A stretch of 64,000 nucleotides of DNA, from positions 62,001-126,000 of the forward strand of contig NZ_JAHLNO010000004.1 of assembly GCF_018916875.1 (NCBI RefSeq). Reading direction: 5' to 3'. The stretch is from Virgibacillus proomii (GTDB lineage: Bacteria; Bacillota; Bacilli; Bacillales; Amphibacillaceae). The notes beneath the pieces were generated by a model. That model was not told the origin of the DNA, searched no databases, and saw only the letters and a program-made list of their open reading frames with translations. The position numbers and the translations under genes are program-made. This document shows, one piece after another, positions 45,482 through 55,650 of this stretch (the first letter of the stretch is position 1; each line of letters starts with the position of its first letter).

Positions 45482-48121
45482 ATGGGCAATAAACTGGTTT
45501 TAATTGATGGAAATAGTATTATTTATCGGGCATTTTTTGCACTGCCGCTTTTAAATAACGATAAAGGCATTTATACAAATGCTGTATATGGATTTACGAC
45601 GATGTTATTAAGAATGATTGAAGAAGAAAAACCAACACATATGCTTGTTGCTTTTGATGCTGGTAAAACAACATTCAGGCATGAAACGTATAAAGAATAT
45701 AAAGGTGGAAGGCAAAAAACGCCACCTGAACTATCAGAACAGTTTCCATTGCTAAAAGAAGTATTAGATGCATTTCAGATTGCCCACTATGAACTGGATA
45801 ACTATGAAGCGGATGATATTATTGGAACATTATCCAAACAAGTAGAAGAAGATGGCTGGAATGTGACGGTTATTTCTGGAGATAAAGATTTGCTCCAATT
45901 AGTATCAGATAAAGTAACTGTAACCTTAACGAAAAAAGGTATAAGTGAGGTGGAACGATATACTCCAGATTATTTAAAAGGGAAAATGGAAATTAGTCAA
46001 AAACAAATCATTGATTTAAAGGCATTGATGGGTGATAATTCGGATAATATTCCTGGCGTACCTGGGGTTGGTGAAAAAACAGCTATCAAGCTCTTAAAGC
46101 AATTTCACTCATTAGAAAATGTCTATGAAAATCTGGATCAAATTAGTGGAAAAAAATTAAAAGAAAAGTTAGCAAACCACAAAGATGAGGCGTTTATGAG
46201 TAAACAGCTTGTAACGATTAAGCGTGATACTCCTATTATGATTCAACCTGATGATGTTAAATATGATGGTTATCAGCAAAGTGAGGTAAGTTCGATTTTT
46301 AGAGAGCTTGGCTTTAAGTCTTTGTTACATCGAATCGAAGGGAAAGAAGATGAGGATACTACTACAGTTAATGAGCAATCTGCAATTGATTTTACGGTAC
46401 TTAAAGAAGTAAACGATGATTTATTTACTGGTGAAGAAGCTTTAATTGTAGAAATGATAGAAGAAAATTATCACCAAGCATCGATTGAGGGCTTCTCCAT
46501 TGTTAATTCTAATAATGCTTACTTTATACCAACAGAAGTAGCCATAGAATCAAATATATTTAAAAATTGGCTTGAGGATGAAGGTCAACAAAAAATCGTT
46601 TTTGATGCCAAGAAAACACTTGTTTCGCTATTACGAAATGATATTCATATTAAAGGCATTACCTTTGATATGTTGCTTGCTTCTTACTTATTGAATCCTT
46701 CTGAAAACAACCATGATATACCTGCAATAGGGCATCGGATGGGGCGTACAGACTGTCTATTTGATGAAGAAGTGTATGGAAAAGGGGCGAAGCAGCATGT
46801 CCCAGAACAGTCAGTTCTTGCTGATCATGTCGTTAGAAAAGCAATGACTTTATATAATTTAAAAGAGAAAATGGAAAATCAGTTGCAGGAAAATGAACAA
46901 TATGAACTCTTTACGGAGCTGGAGATGCCGCTAGCTTTAATTCTTGGAGAAATGGAGCATATAGGTGTCCGTGTTGATAAAAATTGCTTAGAAGAAATGG
47001 GAATGGATTTAAAAGAACGGTTAGCTGAACTGGAACAGGAAGTACACGAATTAGCTGGTGAAGAATTTAACTTAAACTCACCTAAGCAATTAGGCACGAT
47101 TCTCTTTGAAAAACTAGGTCTTCCTGTTATAAAGAAAACGAAAACAGGCTATTCAACGGCTGCGGATGTATTAGAGCAGTTACAGGATGAGCATAAAATT
47201 ATTCCAAAGCTTTTGCTATATCGCCAGCTAGGAAAATTGCAATCGACATATATTGAAGGGTTATTAAAGGTTGTCAATAGGGGCACTGGCAAAATCCATA
47301 CCCGCTTTAATCAAGCTTTAACACAAACCGGCCGTTTAAGCTCGATTGATCCTAATTTGCAAAATATTCCTATTCGCTTAGAAGAAGGCAGGAAAATCCG
47401 TCAAGCTTTTATCCCTGAACAAGAGGGTTGGCTCATGTTTGCTGCTGATTATTCGCAAATTGAGCTTCGGGTGTTAGCACATATTGCCAATGATGAAAAA
47501 TTAATCAGCGCATTTCAACATGATTTGGATATTCATACCCAGACAGCGATGGATGTTTTTCATGTCGATAAAGAAGCAGTTACTTCAAATATGCGAAGAC
47601 AAGCCAAAGCAGTAAACTTTGGGATTGTATACGGGATTAGCGATTACGGCTTATCACAAAATTTAGGAATTACTAGAAAAGAAGCGAAGCAGTTTATTGA
47701 TCGCTATTTTGTAAGTTATCCAGGTGTAAAAGCATACATGGAAGAGATTGTTCAAGAAGCAAAACATAAAGGATATGTCAGCACGTTGATGAAGCGAAGA
47801 AGATATTTACCAGACATTACAAGCAGGAATTTTAATAAAAGAAGTTTTGCAGAGCGGACTGCAATGAATACGCCAATACAGGGAAGTGCTGCAGACATTA
47901 TTAAAAAAGCGATGATTGATTTAGATCATAAGTTAAAAGAAGCAAAGCTAAAAGCTAGAATGCTTTTGCAAGTACATGATGAATTAATCATGGAAGCACC
48001 GAAGTCAGAAATCGACAAATTAATTGAAATAGTACCAGCTGTTATGGAGAATGCGGTGAATCTCAATGTACCTTTAAAGGTAGATTATGCCTATGGCGAC
48101 AGCTGGTTTCATGCAAAGTAA
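45482..48121 (+). CDS. polA: DNA polymerase I
   Basis: Repair and Okazaki-fragment maturation polymerase, 879 residues. Domains: N-terminal 5'-nuclease (LIDGNSIIYRAFFALP, DNYEADDIIGT, GDNSDNIPGVPGVGEKTA), a central exonuclease-like domain without the usual DEDD acids, and the polymerase with motif A DYSQIELRVLAHIA, motif B RRQAKAVNFGIVYG and motif C LLQVHDELIMEAP. A longer frame from 45449 exists; GGAGGCG and homology favour 45482. mutM and coaE follow in the same transcript. Confidence 0.97.
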   Translation: MGNKLVLIDGNSIIYRAFFALPLLNNDKGIYTNAVYGFTTMLLRMIEEEKPTHMLVAFDAGKTTFRHETYKEYKGGRQKTPPELSEQFPLLKEVLDAFQIAHYELDNYEADDIIGTLSKQVEEDGWNVTVISGDKDLLQLVSDKVTVTLTKKGISEVERYTPDYLKGKMEISQKQIIDLKALMGDNSDNIPGVPGVGEKTAIKLLKQFHSLENVYENLDQISGKKLKEKLANHKDEAFMSKQLVTIKRDTPIMIQPDDVKYDGYQQSEVSSIFRELGFKSLLHRIEGKEDEDTTTVNEQSAIDFTVLKEVNDDLFTGEEALIVEMIEENYHQASIEGFSIVNSNNAYFIPTEVAIESNIFKNWLEDEGQQKIVFDAKKTLVSLLRNDIHIKGITFDMLLASYLLNPSENNHDIPAIGHRMGRTDCLFDEEVYGKGAKQHVPEQSVLADHVVRKAMTLYNLKEKMENQLQENEQYELFTELEMPLALILGEMEHIGVRVDKNCLEEMGMDLKERLAELEQEVHELAGEEFNLNSPKQLGTILFEKLGLPVIKKTKTGYSTAADVLEQLQDEHKIIPKLLLYRQLGKLQSTYIEGLLKVVNRGTGKIHTRFNQALTQTGRLSSIDPNLQNIPIRLEEGRKIRQAFIPEQEGWLMFAADYSQIELRVLAHIANDEKLISAFQHDLDIHTQTAMDVFHVDKEAVTSNMRRQAKAVNFGIVYGISDYGLSQNLGITRKEAKQFIDRYFVSYPGVKAYMEEIVQEAKHKGYVSTLMKRRRYLPDITSRNFNKRSFAERTAMNTPIQGSAADIIKKAMIDLDHKLKEAKLKARMLLQVHDELIMEAPKSEIDKLIEIVPAVMENAVNLNVPLKVDYAYGDSWFHAK

Positions 48122-48133
48122 GGAGCTAGGGAG

Positions 48134-48967
48134 ATGCCGGAATTACCAGAAGTAGAAACAATTCGAAATACGTTAAAGCAGTTTGTAATGAATAAGACGA
48201 TTGAGCAAGTAGAGGTTTACTGGCCAAAAATTATTAAAAGACCAGATGACGTGGAGCAATTTAAATCAGAAATAAGTGGTCAAACCATTTTAGATATTGA
48301 ACGTAAAGGTAAATTTTTATTATTTCAGCTAAATGACTATGTACTTGTATCGCATTTACGTATGGAAGGAAAATACAGTGTAACTCCAAAAGAAGAACCG
48401 GTTAAAAAGCATACACATGTTATATTTAGGCTAACCAATGGTGAAGAATTACGCTATAATGATGTGCGAAAATTTGGTACGATGCATTTGTTTTATAAAG
48501 GAGAGGAAATGGAGCATAATCCATTATGCTTATTAGGCCCTGACCCATTCGATTCGGAGTTTACAGACGATTATTTTATAAAAAAATTAAAAAAGACACA
48601 GCGTGTTATTAAATCGGCTTTGTTAGATCAAACAGTTGTTGCTGGTTTAGGTAATATTTATGTAGATGAAACACTATTTCGATCAGGGATTCATCCGTTA
48701 AGACAAGCAAATAAATTAACGCATAAGGAAATAAAAGGAATTCGTAAACAAGCCATTGCAACAATGGAACAAGCTGTATTACAAGGAGGAACAACCATTC
48801 GCTCTTATGTGAACGGTCAAGGCGAGATGGGAATGTTTCAACAGGAATTGTATGTATACGGTCAAGAAGGGAAAAACTGTAAGACGTGTGGAAGTCCAAT
48901 CGCTAAAATGAAAGTCGGAGGGCGCGGTACACATGTTTGTACCAATTGCCAACCGCTAAAGAGGTGA
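48134..48967 (+). CDS. mutM: Formamidopyrimidine-DNA glycosylase
   Basis: Removes 8-oxoguanine and nicks abasic DNA. The 277 residues begin with catalytic PELPEVE (P2 nucleophile, E3), have K in the conserved ERKGKFLLF, an H2TH helix region (VVAGLGNIYVDE) and a C-terminal zinc finger with C-x2-C and C-x2-C (CKTCGSPIAK, then CTNCQ). AAGGAGCTAGGGAG precedes the ATG. Twelve bases follow polA. Confidence 0.97.
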   Translation: MPELPEVETIRNTLKQFVMNKTIEQVEVYWPKIIKRPDDVEQFKSEISGQTILDIERKGKFLLFQLNDYVLVSHLRMEGKYSVTPKEEPVKKHTHVIFRLTNGEELRYNDVRKFGTMHLFYKGEEMEHNPLCLLGPDPFDSEFTDDYFIKKLKKTQRVIKSALLDQTVVAGLGNIYVDETLFRSGIHPLRQANKLTHKEIKGIRKQAIATMEQAVLQGGTTIRSYVNGQGEMGMFQQELYVYGQEGKNCKTCGSPIAKMKVGGRGTHVCTNCQPLKR

Positions 48968-48971
48968 GATG

Positions 48972-49574
48972 ATGTCAATTATTATCGGTTTAACTGGAAG
49001 TATCGCAACGGGAAAAAGTACCGTCTCACTTATGTTTGACGATTTTAATATTCCTGTAATTGATGCCGATAAGGTCGCAAGGGAAGTAGTTAAACCAGGG
49101 GAGTTAGCTTACAAACAAATCGTTAACCAATTCGGCCACCAAATTTTGCGGGCGGATAAAACATTAAATCGAGAAATGCTTGGTCAAATAGTATTCGCGG
49201 ATGAAGCGAAACGAGATCAATTAAATAAAATTATTCATCCTGCAGTGAGAGAAAAAATCATCGAAAAAAGAGATGCATATCTCCAGGCTAAAGCACCATG
49301 CGTTGTTTTAGATATTCCGCTTTTGTATGAAAATAATCTAACATATCTCGTCGATAAGACGATTGTAGTTTATGCAGATGAGGATGTGCAGCTTAGAAGA
49401 TTAATGGAGCGAAATGGGTATACCGAGCAAGAAGCCAATCAACGTATGCAAGCACAAATGCCGGTAAAAGAAAAAGCGAAAAAGGCAGATGCTGTGATCG
49501 ATAATAATGGCTCTAAATATAAAACCTATAAGCAATTGGAAAAAATATTAATGGCTTGGGGTGTTATTACGTAG
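48972..49574 (+). CDS. coaE: Dephospho-CoA kinase
   Basis: Last step of coenzyme A synthesis. The P-loop GSIATGKST is near the N-terminus, followed by VIDADKVAREVV, HPAVREKI (CoA lid) and LDIPLLYE. 200 residues. Two ATGs are adjacent (48969, 48972); the second suits GAGGTGAG better and matches MxxIIGLTG. B. subtilis has ytaF between mutM and coaE; it is absent here. Confidence 0.95.
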   Translation: MSIIIGLTGSIATGKSTVSLMFDDFNIPVIDADKVAREVVKPGELAYKQIVNQFGHQILRADKTLNREMLGQIVFADEAKRDQLNKIIHPAVREKIIEKRDAYLQAKAPCVVLDIPLLYENNLTYLVDKTIVVYADEDVQLRRLMERNGYTEQEANQRMQAQMPVKEKAKKADAVIDNNGSKYKTYKQLEKILMAWGVIT

Positions 49575-49693
49575 TTCCATATTAAAAAAAAGTTCTATGA
49601 ACCTAATGAGATTAATCACTTAGGAAAGTTTTGTATAACCAATGTCTTAACTTCTGTGGATAGATAAGAAATATAGCATAATTTAACAAGCGT

Positions 49694-49726
49694 AGCGGTC
49701 CTTAAATAAGTGGGACCGCTGTTTTA
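49694..49726 (+). terminator. Terminator after coaE
   Basis: AGCGGTCC / GGACCGCT stem followed by GTTTTATT. Confidence 0.85.
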
Positions 49727-49728
49727 TT

Positions 49729-49850
49729 GCCTCAGATAACTTTTTGAAAAGTAGCATCGTCTTGCTCAAGTACACAAGTTGTAGCAAACTTTGTTCTTCT
49801 TCCTATGATAAGTCAACATTGGTTTTAAGTCTTACCAGTTTTCTTGCTGG
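49729..49850 (+). repeat. Family D intergenic repeat, copy 3
   Basis: CAGATAACTTTTTGAAAAGT, then CTTGCTCAAGTACACAAG and CCTATGATAAGTCAACATTGG; best preserved with the copy at 55716. The rest of 49575-50057 contains the gapB control region. Confidence 0.7.
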
Positions 49851-49997
49851 AATTTAGTAGTCTAAAAAGGAACGGGATAGAGAGAAGAGGAAACCCAAGA
49901 CCTATTGTCATTTACAAATAACAATAGGAAAGTTTTAATAGTTAGAAAACTGAAACATAAAGTAAAACGTAAAATAAGCGTCACACACAATCGTTAA

Positions 49998-50008
49998 TAT
50001 GTTATACT
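49998..50008 (+). promoter_or_regulatory. CcpN-type box overlapping the gapB -10
   Basis: TATGTTATACT matches TRTGHYATAYW, the CcpN consensus from B. subtilis, at all 11 positions; its last six bases (TATACT, 50003-50008) form the likely -10. The -35 (GTCACA at 49980) is weak. Confidence 0.65.
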
Positions 50009-50057
50009 AATTAGTAAATAAGCAGAAAAAGTATAACTCATAGTGGGAGGAAGACAA

Positions 50058-51089
50058 ATGAGAAAAACTCGGGTTGCAATAAATGGTTTTGGGCGAATTG
50101 GCCGAATGGTGTTTCGGCAGGCAATTGGCGATGAGCAATTGGATATAGTAGCTATTAATGCTAGTTATCCTGCTGAAACATTAGCCCACTTAATTAAATA
50201 TGATAGTGTACATGGTATTTTTAATAAAGAAGTGAAACCGCTTCATAATGAAATTATGGTTGATAATAAAAAAATAAAGCTCGTTAATTCTCGAGTTCCG
50301 GACCAGTTACCTTGGGAAGAACTAGAAATTGATGTTGTTATTGAAGCAACTGGCAAGTTCAAAACAAAGGAGAGTGCAGGAGCACATATTCGTGCTGGAG
50401 CAAAAAAGGTAATTATTACAGCACCAGGTAAAGAAGTAGACTGTACCATTGTGATGGGGGTCAATGAACAATCTTATGATCCTGATAAGCACCAAGTTAT
50501 TTCTAACGCTTCGTGCACAACCAATTGCCTTGCTCCAGTAGTAAAAATTATTGATGAACATTTTACGGTTAAAAATGGTCTTATGACGACCGTGCATGCT
50601 TTTACAAACGATCAAAAAAATATCGATAATCCACATAAAGATCTAAGACGAGCTAGAAGCTGTACTCAATCTATTATTCCTACTTCAACAGGAGCAGCAA
50701 AGGCGTTAGGTGAAGTGTTACCACACCTAAATGGAAAGCTCCATGGTATGGCTTTACGGGTTCCAACACCCAATGTCTCCCTTGTTGATCTTGTAGTAGA
50801 TGTGGAAGAAATAGTTACTGCAAAACAAGTAAATGACATCTTTATGAAGGCTGCTGAAGCTGAATACAAGGGAATTGTTGATTATACCGAGGCGCCTTTA
50901 GTATCCATCGATTACACAACGACAGATTATTCAGCAATTATTGACGGATTGTCAACGATCGTCATGGAAGATCATAAATTGAAAGTGCTCGCCTGGTATG
51001 ATAATGAATGGGGCTATTCCGCACGAGTTATGGATCTAGCAAAATATGTCGGACATTATATGCACCAAAAGCATGTACAAATTAGCTAG
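50058..51089 (+). CDS. gapB: Glyceraldehyde-3-phosphate dehydrogenase, gluconeogenic GapB type
   Basis: NADP-preferring GAPDH used in gluconeogenesis. 343 residues. The N-terminus NGFGRIGRMVFR is followed by AINASYPAETLAHLIKYDSVHG, where the aspartate that selects NAD is replaced as in GapB. Catalytic C153 lies in SNASCTTNCLAP. The start is ATG after GGGAGG. A CcpN box at the promoter predicts repression on glycolytic carbon, as known for B. subtilis gapB. Confidence 0.96.
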   Translation: MRKTRVAINGFGRIGRMVFRQAIGDEQLDIVAINASYPAETLAHLIKYDSVHGIFNKEVKPLHNEIMVDNKKIKLVNSRVPDQLPWEELEIDVVIEATGKFKTKESAGAHIRAGAKKVIITAPGKEVDCTIVMGVNEQSYDPDKHQVISNASCTTNCLAPVVKIIDEHFTVKNGLMTTVHAFTNDQKNIDNPHKDLRRARSCTQSIIPTSTGAAKALGEVLPHLNGKLHGMALRVPTPNVSLVDLVVDVEEIVTAKQVNDIFMKAAEAEYKGIVDYTEAPLVSIDYTTTDYSAIIDGLSTIVMEDHKLKVLAWYDNEWGYSARVMDLAKYVGHYMHQKHVQIS

Positions 51090-51275
51090 AATGAAAAGAG
51101 AATATTTTAGAACATTGCCAGACGAAATGAATTGCAAATGACCGTCAGACAGTTTATACTTTTCGTTGTATCATTGTTTAAATTATTTTTCTGTTTTAAG
51201 AGGTAAGCTGATTAATTAACTTCCCTCCATTAACAGGATAAAGGCAGTAATTACTATGCCATAAGGGTGAAAAAA

Positions 51276-51653
51276 ATGGATACAATGGGAAGACATGTCA
51301 TTGCTGAACTTTGGCAATGTAATGTAAATAAATTAAATAATATCGATATACTAGAGCAGGTTTTTGTAGAAGCTGCCCTAAAATCAGGTGCAGAAATTCG
51401 TGAAGTTACCTTTCATAAATTCGCGCCTATTGGTATAAGTGGTGTTGTGATTATTTCTGAATCTCATCTAACTGTGCATAGTTTTCCTGAGCATGGTTAT
51501 GCCAGCATAGATGTTTATACATGCGGAAGTATGATCGATCCCCACATAGCTGTACAATATATTATCACCGCGCTGGAGGCGAACCATGTTGAAAAGCTTG
51601 AAATACCGCGGGGAGTAGGAGTTCTTAGGGTGAAAAAATTTCAAAAGCTATAA
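51276..51653 (+). CDS. speD: S-adenosylmethionine decarboxylase proenzyme
   Basis: Makes decarboxylated SAM for spermidine synthesis. 125 residues; self-cleavage between E62 and S63 ([14 protein letters not shown]) generates the pyruvoyl group, with H68 and C83 (YTCGS) as the other catalytic residues. A GTG at 51267 is part of AAGGGTGA, so ATG 51276 is the start. It follows gapB as in B. subtilis, though separated by about 185 bp. Confidence 0.97.
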   Translation: MDTMGRHVIAELWQCNVNKLNNIDILEQVFVEAALKSGAEIREVTFHKFAPIGISGVVIISESHLTVHSFPEHGYASIDVYTCGSMIDPHIAVQYIITALEANHVEKLEIPRGVGVLRVKKFQKL

Positions 51654-51671
51654 TTATTAGCACATAAAATA

Positions 51672-51720
51672 AACATGGGTTGGTAGGCGAATATGTCTGT
51701 CAGCCCATGTTGTCTTTTTA
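51672..51720 (+). terminator. Terminator after speD
   Basis: AACATGGGTTG / CAGCCCATGTT and a T-run; the next A element begins in this T-run. Confidence 0.85.
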
Positions 51721-51869
51721 TCCCGCATGTAAGGTGCCGTAAGCCTCCCCCTTTAAGAGCCTGAGTTGGTACAAAAGGGTCAAGTGGAAGCAAACGGCAC
51801 CTAAATGCCCGATTGGTTCATCTAACATTTCTTGGGAAAAGCATTCCAAGAAATGAAGTTTCACTTTAT
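51717..51869 (+). repeat. Family A element, copy 8
   Basis: TTTAT ends, head stem AGGTGCCGT / ACGGCACCT, tail hairpin CATTTCTTGG (51826-51835) with CCAAGAAATG (51846-51855): both arms differ from other copies but still pair perfectly. I see no gene in 51870-52215. Confidence 0.92.
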
Positions 51870-52215
51870 TGTCTAGTATATCTATTTTTGGTTTGTCCTT
51901 ATTTGATTTAAACCTTGTACTAATTTGTTAGGTATTATCATATAAACCATAACTAGGTTACTGTCCTTTTGGCTGGTGCTATTTATTCGGATGTTTAATA
52001 AGCTTAAGCAAATATAAATTTTTTTCGGACGGAGGTTGCTAAATGCCAGCGAATTTTTAAAGCATTAAAAACAAGCACAACTAATAAGCCGTATGTATCA
52101 AAGTCTTGTTGTCAGCTATGATTTCAATAAAGGTAGAATCATAGAGGTTTTCTATAAAACATGTTAAAATAGGAATACTATACATAGGAATAAACTTGCA
52201 CCGGGGTGGCAAAAA

Positions 52216-52608
52216 ATGGCATTTCGCAATATGATTTCTAAATATCTTAATAATCATGCAGAAACTCAGGATAATCATTGGGATCCAACGTTACGAACCC
52301 ATTATTATAAAACAACAAAAGAAAAAGCAATGCGTGCAATTGAGGAGATTCTTGGTCAATCAGAAACATACGAATTACATTCCATTTCAGAAGAGCATGG
52401 AGAAATAAGTGCAAAAGTTAAAAAAAGAAGACAAGCGTTTATCATAGTAACGATCATTATGGTGAGACCTTTTCAAACTGCAGTGGACTTTTCAGTTACA
52501 ACAGAGACTGCACTTCCGTTTGATTTTGGTTATAGCACAAAAATTATTCAACGGCTTTACAAAGAAATTAATCATGTATTACCATTAATTACGAAACAAG
52601 CTAGGTAA
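52216..52608 (+). CDS. Uncharacterised 130-residue cytosolic protein
   Basis: GGGGTGG precedes the ATG. The product begins MAFRNMISKYLNNHAETQDN, with a mixed alpha/beta character and a hydrophobic strand pair RQAFIIVTIIMV and TAVDFSVTTETALPFDFG; no signal peptide. It precedes nrdR by 27 bases and may be co-transcribed with the replication genes. I do not recognise a named family. Confidence 0.8.
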   Translation: MAFRNMISKYLNNHAETQDNHWDPTLRTHYYKTTKEKAMRAIEEILGQSETYELHSISEEHGEISAKVKKRRQAFIIVTIIMVRPFQTAVDFSVTTETALPFDFGYSTKIIQRLYKEINHVLPLITKQAR

Positions 52609-52635
52609 CGGTAAAAATGAGGAGTGGGCAGAACG

Positions 52636-53118
52636 ATGAGATGTTCAAATTGCCATAACAAAAGTACAAAAGTATTGGATTCGAGACCAATTGAAGAAGG
52701 ACAAGCAATTCGCAGACGCAGAGAATGTGAGCATTGCGGCTTCCGATTTACGACCTTTGAACGAATTGAAGCTGTTCCTTTAATCGTTGTAAAAAAAGAT
52801 GGGGTGAGACAGGAATTTAGTCGTGACAAGTTAGTACGCGGATTAATAAAGGCTTGTGAAAAGCGGCCGGTTCCATTAGAAACCATTGAAGAAATAGCTT
52901 TAAATGTTGAGAAGGATCTGCGAAATGAAGGAATTTCTGAAGTGAATAGTAAAGAGGTAGGCGAACGGGTGATGGATCGCCTGTCAGAAGTTGATGAAGT
53001 TGCCTATGTAAGGTTTGCTTCTGTTTATCGTCAATTTAAAGATATCAATGTTTTTCTCGATGAGTTAAAAGAAATCATTGATAGTGACAAAAAGAATGGC
53101 TCAGATGGAAAGGAATAG
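52636..53118 (+). CDS. nrdR: Transcriptional repressor NrdR
   Basis: ATP/dATP-sensing repressor of ribonucleotide reductase genes. 160 residues: a zinc ribbon with C3/C6 and C31/C34, the [18 protein letters not shown] signature, then an ATP-cone domain (about 46-136, [28 protein letters not shown]). A GTG at 52624 would extend it, but homologues start at MRC. First of nrdR-dnaB-dnaI. Confidence 0.95.
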   Translation: MRCSNCHNKSTKVLDSRPIEEGQAIRRRRECEHCGFRFTTFERIEAVPLIVVKKDGVRQEFSRDKLVRGLIKACEKRPVPLETIEEIALNVEKDLRNEGISEVNSKEVGERVMDRLSEVDEVAYVRFASVYRQFKDINVFLDELKEIIDSDKKNGSDGKE

Positions 53119-53125
53119 ATTCAAC

Positions 53126-54469
53126 ATGAATAGGATCGGTAAGATATTACCTGTCGAAGGCTATTTTGTAGTAGTCCAGGAATCGTTACCAATAGATTAT
53201 GCAAAGTCGCTAACGCATCTGTATCAACCATTAATTGGTTTAAATGCGACCATCCTATATCAAACATTATTGCATGAACGGGATATCCAGGGTGATAAAC
53301 CAACTCCGCAAACTCATCATACGCTTATGAATTATTTGAATCTTCCTTTAGACGAGATATATACTGCAAGGCTAAAACTCGAAGGGATAGGTCTCCTTAA
53401 AACTTATCAAATGGATAACGAAGCAAACCGGGTCTTTACATACGTATTACTACCTGTCTATTCACCGGAACGATTTTTTCAAGATCCAATGTTATCTCAG
53501 CTTCTATATCATCATATTAGTCCTGATAAATACGATCGATTAAAGCAACATTTTTTACCAGTGGCTGATAAGAAGTACGGTATAAATATAACTGCTTCCT
53601 TTCAGGATGTGTTTGAAACAATCACTTCTGATTTTCAACCGAATGTAAATGAGCAATCATTGGATCAAACGCCTGATACAAGAGGTATAGATTTTGCACC
53701 AATTGAGCAAAGCTTAAAACAGCGCATGATCCCAGAGAAAAAAGTACTAACGGGTTATAACCGTAAACTGATTTCCCAAATGATGTTTTTATATGATTTA
53801 GCTACATACGAAGTGGAAAAAGCGGTTATTTGGGCATTAACAGAAGATAATAGCTTAAATGTAGAAGAGTTTAAAGCAGCTTGCTATGACTTATTTCAAT
53901 CGAAATATAAAGGAAGTCATGTTCGGCTAATTGATAAGACAAAAAAAGTTAGCCCAACATCGGAACAGAAAACACCAAAAACGCAAGAAGAAAAGCTTAT
54001 TCAACATTTTGAAACGATTTCTCCAAAACAGCTACTAGAAGATTTGTCAGGCGGTCATCAAGCCTCGGAACAAGATTTACGCTTAGTGGGGGAGATTATG
54101 ACATCTCAAGGACTACCAACACCAGTTATGAATGTATTAATTCACTATGTTTTATTGCAAACAAATATGAAGCTAACTAAAAACTATCTCGCAAAAATTG
54201 CTAGTCATTGGTCAAGAGCGAATTTGAAAACAGCAAAAGAAGCAATGGATTTTGCTAAGCAAGAAGTAAAAAATTATCAAAAAGCAAAGAAAACTGAAAA
54301 TAACTATAGTAGCAGACAATCAAAAGAGGTAATACCAGACTGGTTTAAAAAACAGAAGCAACAGCAAAAACAAGAAGCAGTAGCTACATATGAAGAACAG
54401 GTAGATGAAGTACAAGAGCAAAAAGAAATAGCAGCGCTCTTAAAGCAGTATTCTAGTAATAATAAATAA
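53126..54469 (+). CDS. dnaB: Replication initiation and membrane attachment protein DnaB
   Basis: Gram-positive primosome protein that helps DnaI load the DnaC helicase at oriC. 447 residues with two DnaB/DnaD-type helical domains and a Gln/Lys/Glu-rich tail (KKQKQQQKQEAV). The open frame reaches back into nrdR, but ATG 53126, seven bases after the nrdR stop and behind GGAAAGGAA, gives an N-terminus (ILPVEGYFVV) that fits the family. dnaI follows. Confidence 0.93.
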   Translation: MNRIGKILPVEGYFVVVQESLPIDYAKSLTHLYQPLIGLNATILYQTLLHERDIQGDKPTPQTHHTLMNYLNLPLDEIYTARLKLEGIGLLKTYQMDNEANRVFTYVLLPVYSPERFFQDPMLSQLLYHHISPDKYDRLKQHFLPVADKKYGINITASFQDVFETITSDFQPNVNEQSLDQTPDTRGIDFAPIEQSLKQRMIPEKKVLTGYNRKLISQMMFLYDLATYEVEKAVIWALTEDNSLNVEEFKAACYDLFQSKYKGSHVRLIDKTKKVSPTSEQKTPKTQEEKLIQHFETISPKQLLEDLSGGHQASEQDLRLVGEIMTSQGLPTPVMNVLIHYVLLQTNMKLTKNYLAKIASHWSRANLKTAKEAMDFAKQEVKNYQKAKKTENNYSSRQSKEVIPDWFKKQKQQQKQEAVATYEEQVDEVQEQKEIAALLKQYSSNNK

Positions 54470-54492
54470 TAGCAATTTCAAGGATGATGGAT

Positions 54493-55419
54493 ATGAAACC
54501 AGTACAATCGACATTGCAAAAGTGGATGAGAGAAAATAAAAACTTTCAGGAACATTATGCAAAAATTAAACAGGAAATCCTGAATGATCCGGAAATTAAA
54601 ACTTTTTTGGCTAAACATCCACAACTGGCAAAAAAGGAAATTGATAAAAATTTAATTAAATTATATGAATTTAAATCGCAATCGAAGCAATGCGATAAAT
54701 GTACTTGCTTAGATAAATGCATTAATATGCTTCCGGGCTATTCACCAATTCTGCATGTCGAAGGGGGAGAGCTCCATTTATCCTATGAAAAGTGCTTTCA
54801 ACGCATTGATTATGAAAAACAGCAAGAACAGCAGCGGTTAGTTCAAAGTTTATATATGCCAAAACAAATATTAGAAGCTAAGATTGATTATATTGATGCT
54901 GATCCAAAGCGAAGTAAAGCAGTACGGGAGATTTTGAATTTCATTGAAAAGTGTAAGCAAAATATACCACAAAAGGGACTATATTTGTACGGTCCGTTTG
55001 GCGTTGGAAAAACATATTTTCTAGGCGCTTTAGCAAATAAGTTAAAGGAAATATATATATCCTCAGCACTTATTTATATGCCGGAATTTGTACGAGAGAT
55101 GAAAGCTTCCATGAAGGACGATTCGTTAAATACAAAGCTGGACTATTTTAAAAAAGCAGATGTATTAATGCTCGATGATATTGGTGCAGAAATGCAGTCA
55201 TCATGGTTCCGGGATGAAATTTTAGGATCTCTGTTGCAATTTCGTATGATGGAAGGTTTACCAGTCTTTTTTACCTCCAATTACAGTATGGAGGAATTAG
55301 AATCACATTTAGCGCTTACGAAAACCGGTGTTGAAAAAGTAAAAGCCGGACGGGTAATTGAGCGTATCAAACAAGTTAGTCAGCCAATTCCCGTATTTTC
55401 CGAGAATCGGCGTACGTAA
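54493..55419 (+). CDS. dnaI: Primosomal helicase loader DnaI
   Basis: AAA+ ATPase that loads the replicative helicase. 308 residues. The N-terminal domain holds the zinc cysteines (C67, C70, C72/C76) and a later C101; the ATPase has Walker A GPFGVGKT (167-174), Walker B VLMLDDIGAE, sensor FTSNYS and an arginine finger region VIERI. Several in-frame ATGs (54484, 54487, 54493) follow CAAGGATG; the last is best spaced. Confidence 0.95.
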   Translation: MKPVQSTLQKWMRENKNFQEHYAKIKQEILNDPEIKTFLAKHPQLAKKEIDKNLIKLYEFKSQSKQCDKCTCLDKCINMLPGYSPILHVEGGELHLSYEKCFQRIDYEKQQEQQRLVQSLYMPKQILEAKIDYIDADPKRSKAVREILNFIEKCKQNIPQKGLYLYGPFGVGKTYFLGALANKLKEIYISSALIYMPEFVREMKASMKDDSLNTKLDYFKKADVLMLDDIGAEMQSSWFRDEILGSLLQFRMMEGLPVFFTSNYSMEELESHLALTKTGVEKVKAGRVIERIKQVSQPIPVFSENRRT

Positions 55420-55650
55420 TTTTTTACTTGTATACAACCAGCTCTAGTAAAAGGGATGGTTTAATGGCAGACTTGTGTAGGATTACATCCGAGTATCTGG
55501 TAAATGAATTATCCAAGACAATTGATTTTCTGAATAGATGACACATATTCTAAAAACAAACGTTTCTCGTACGGTTTTAATATCCTCTTAGTTGGTTAGA
55601 TAGCATTACAGTGTAAAAGTAGATTACCAAAATAATAATTTTTAGATGCA

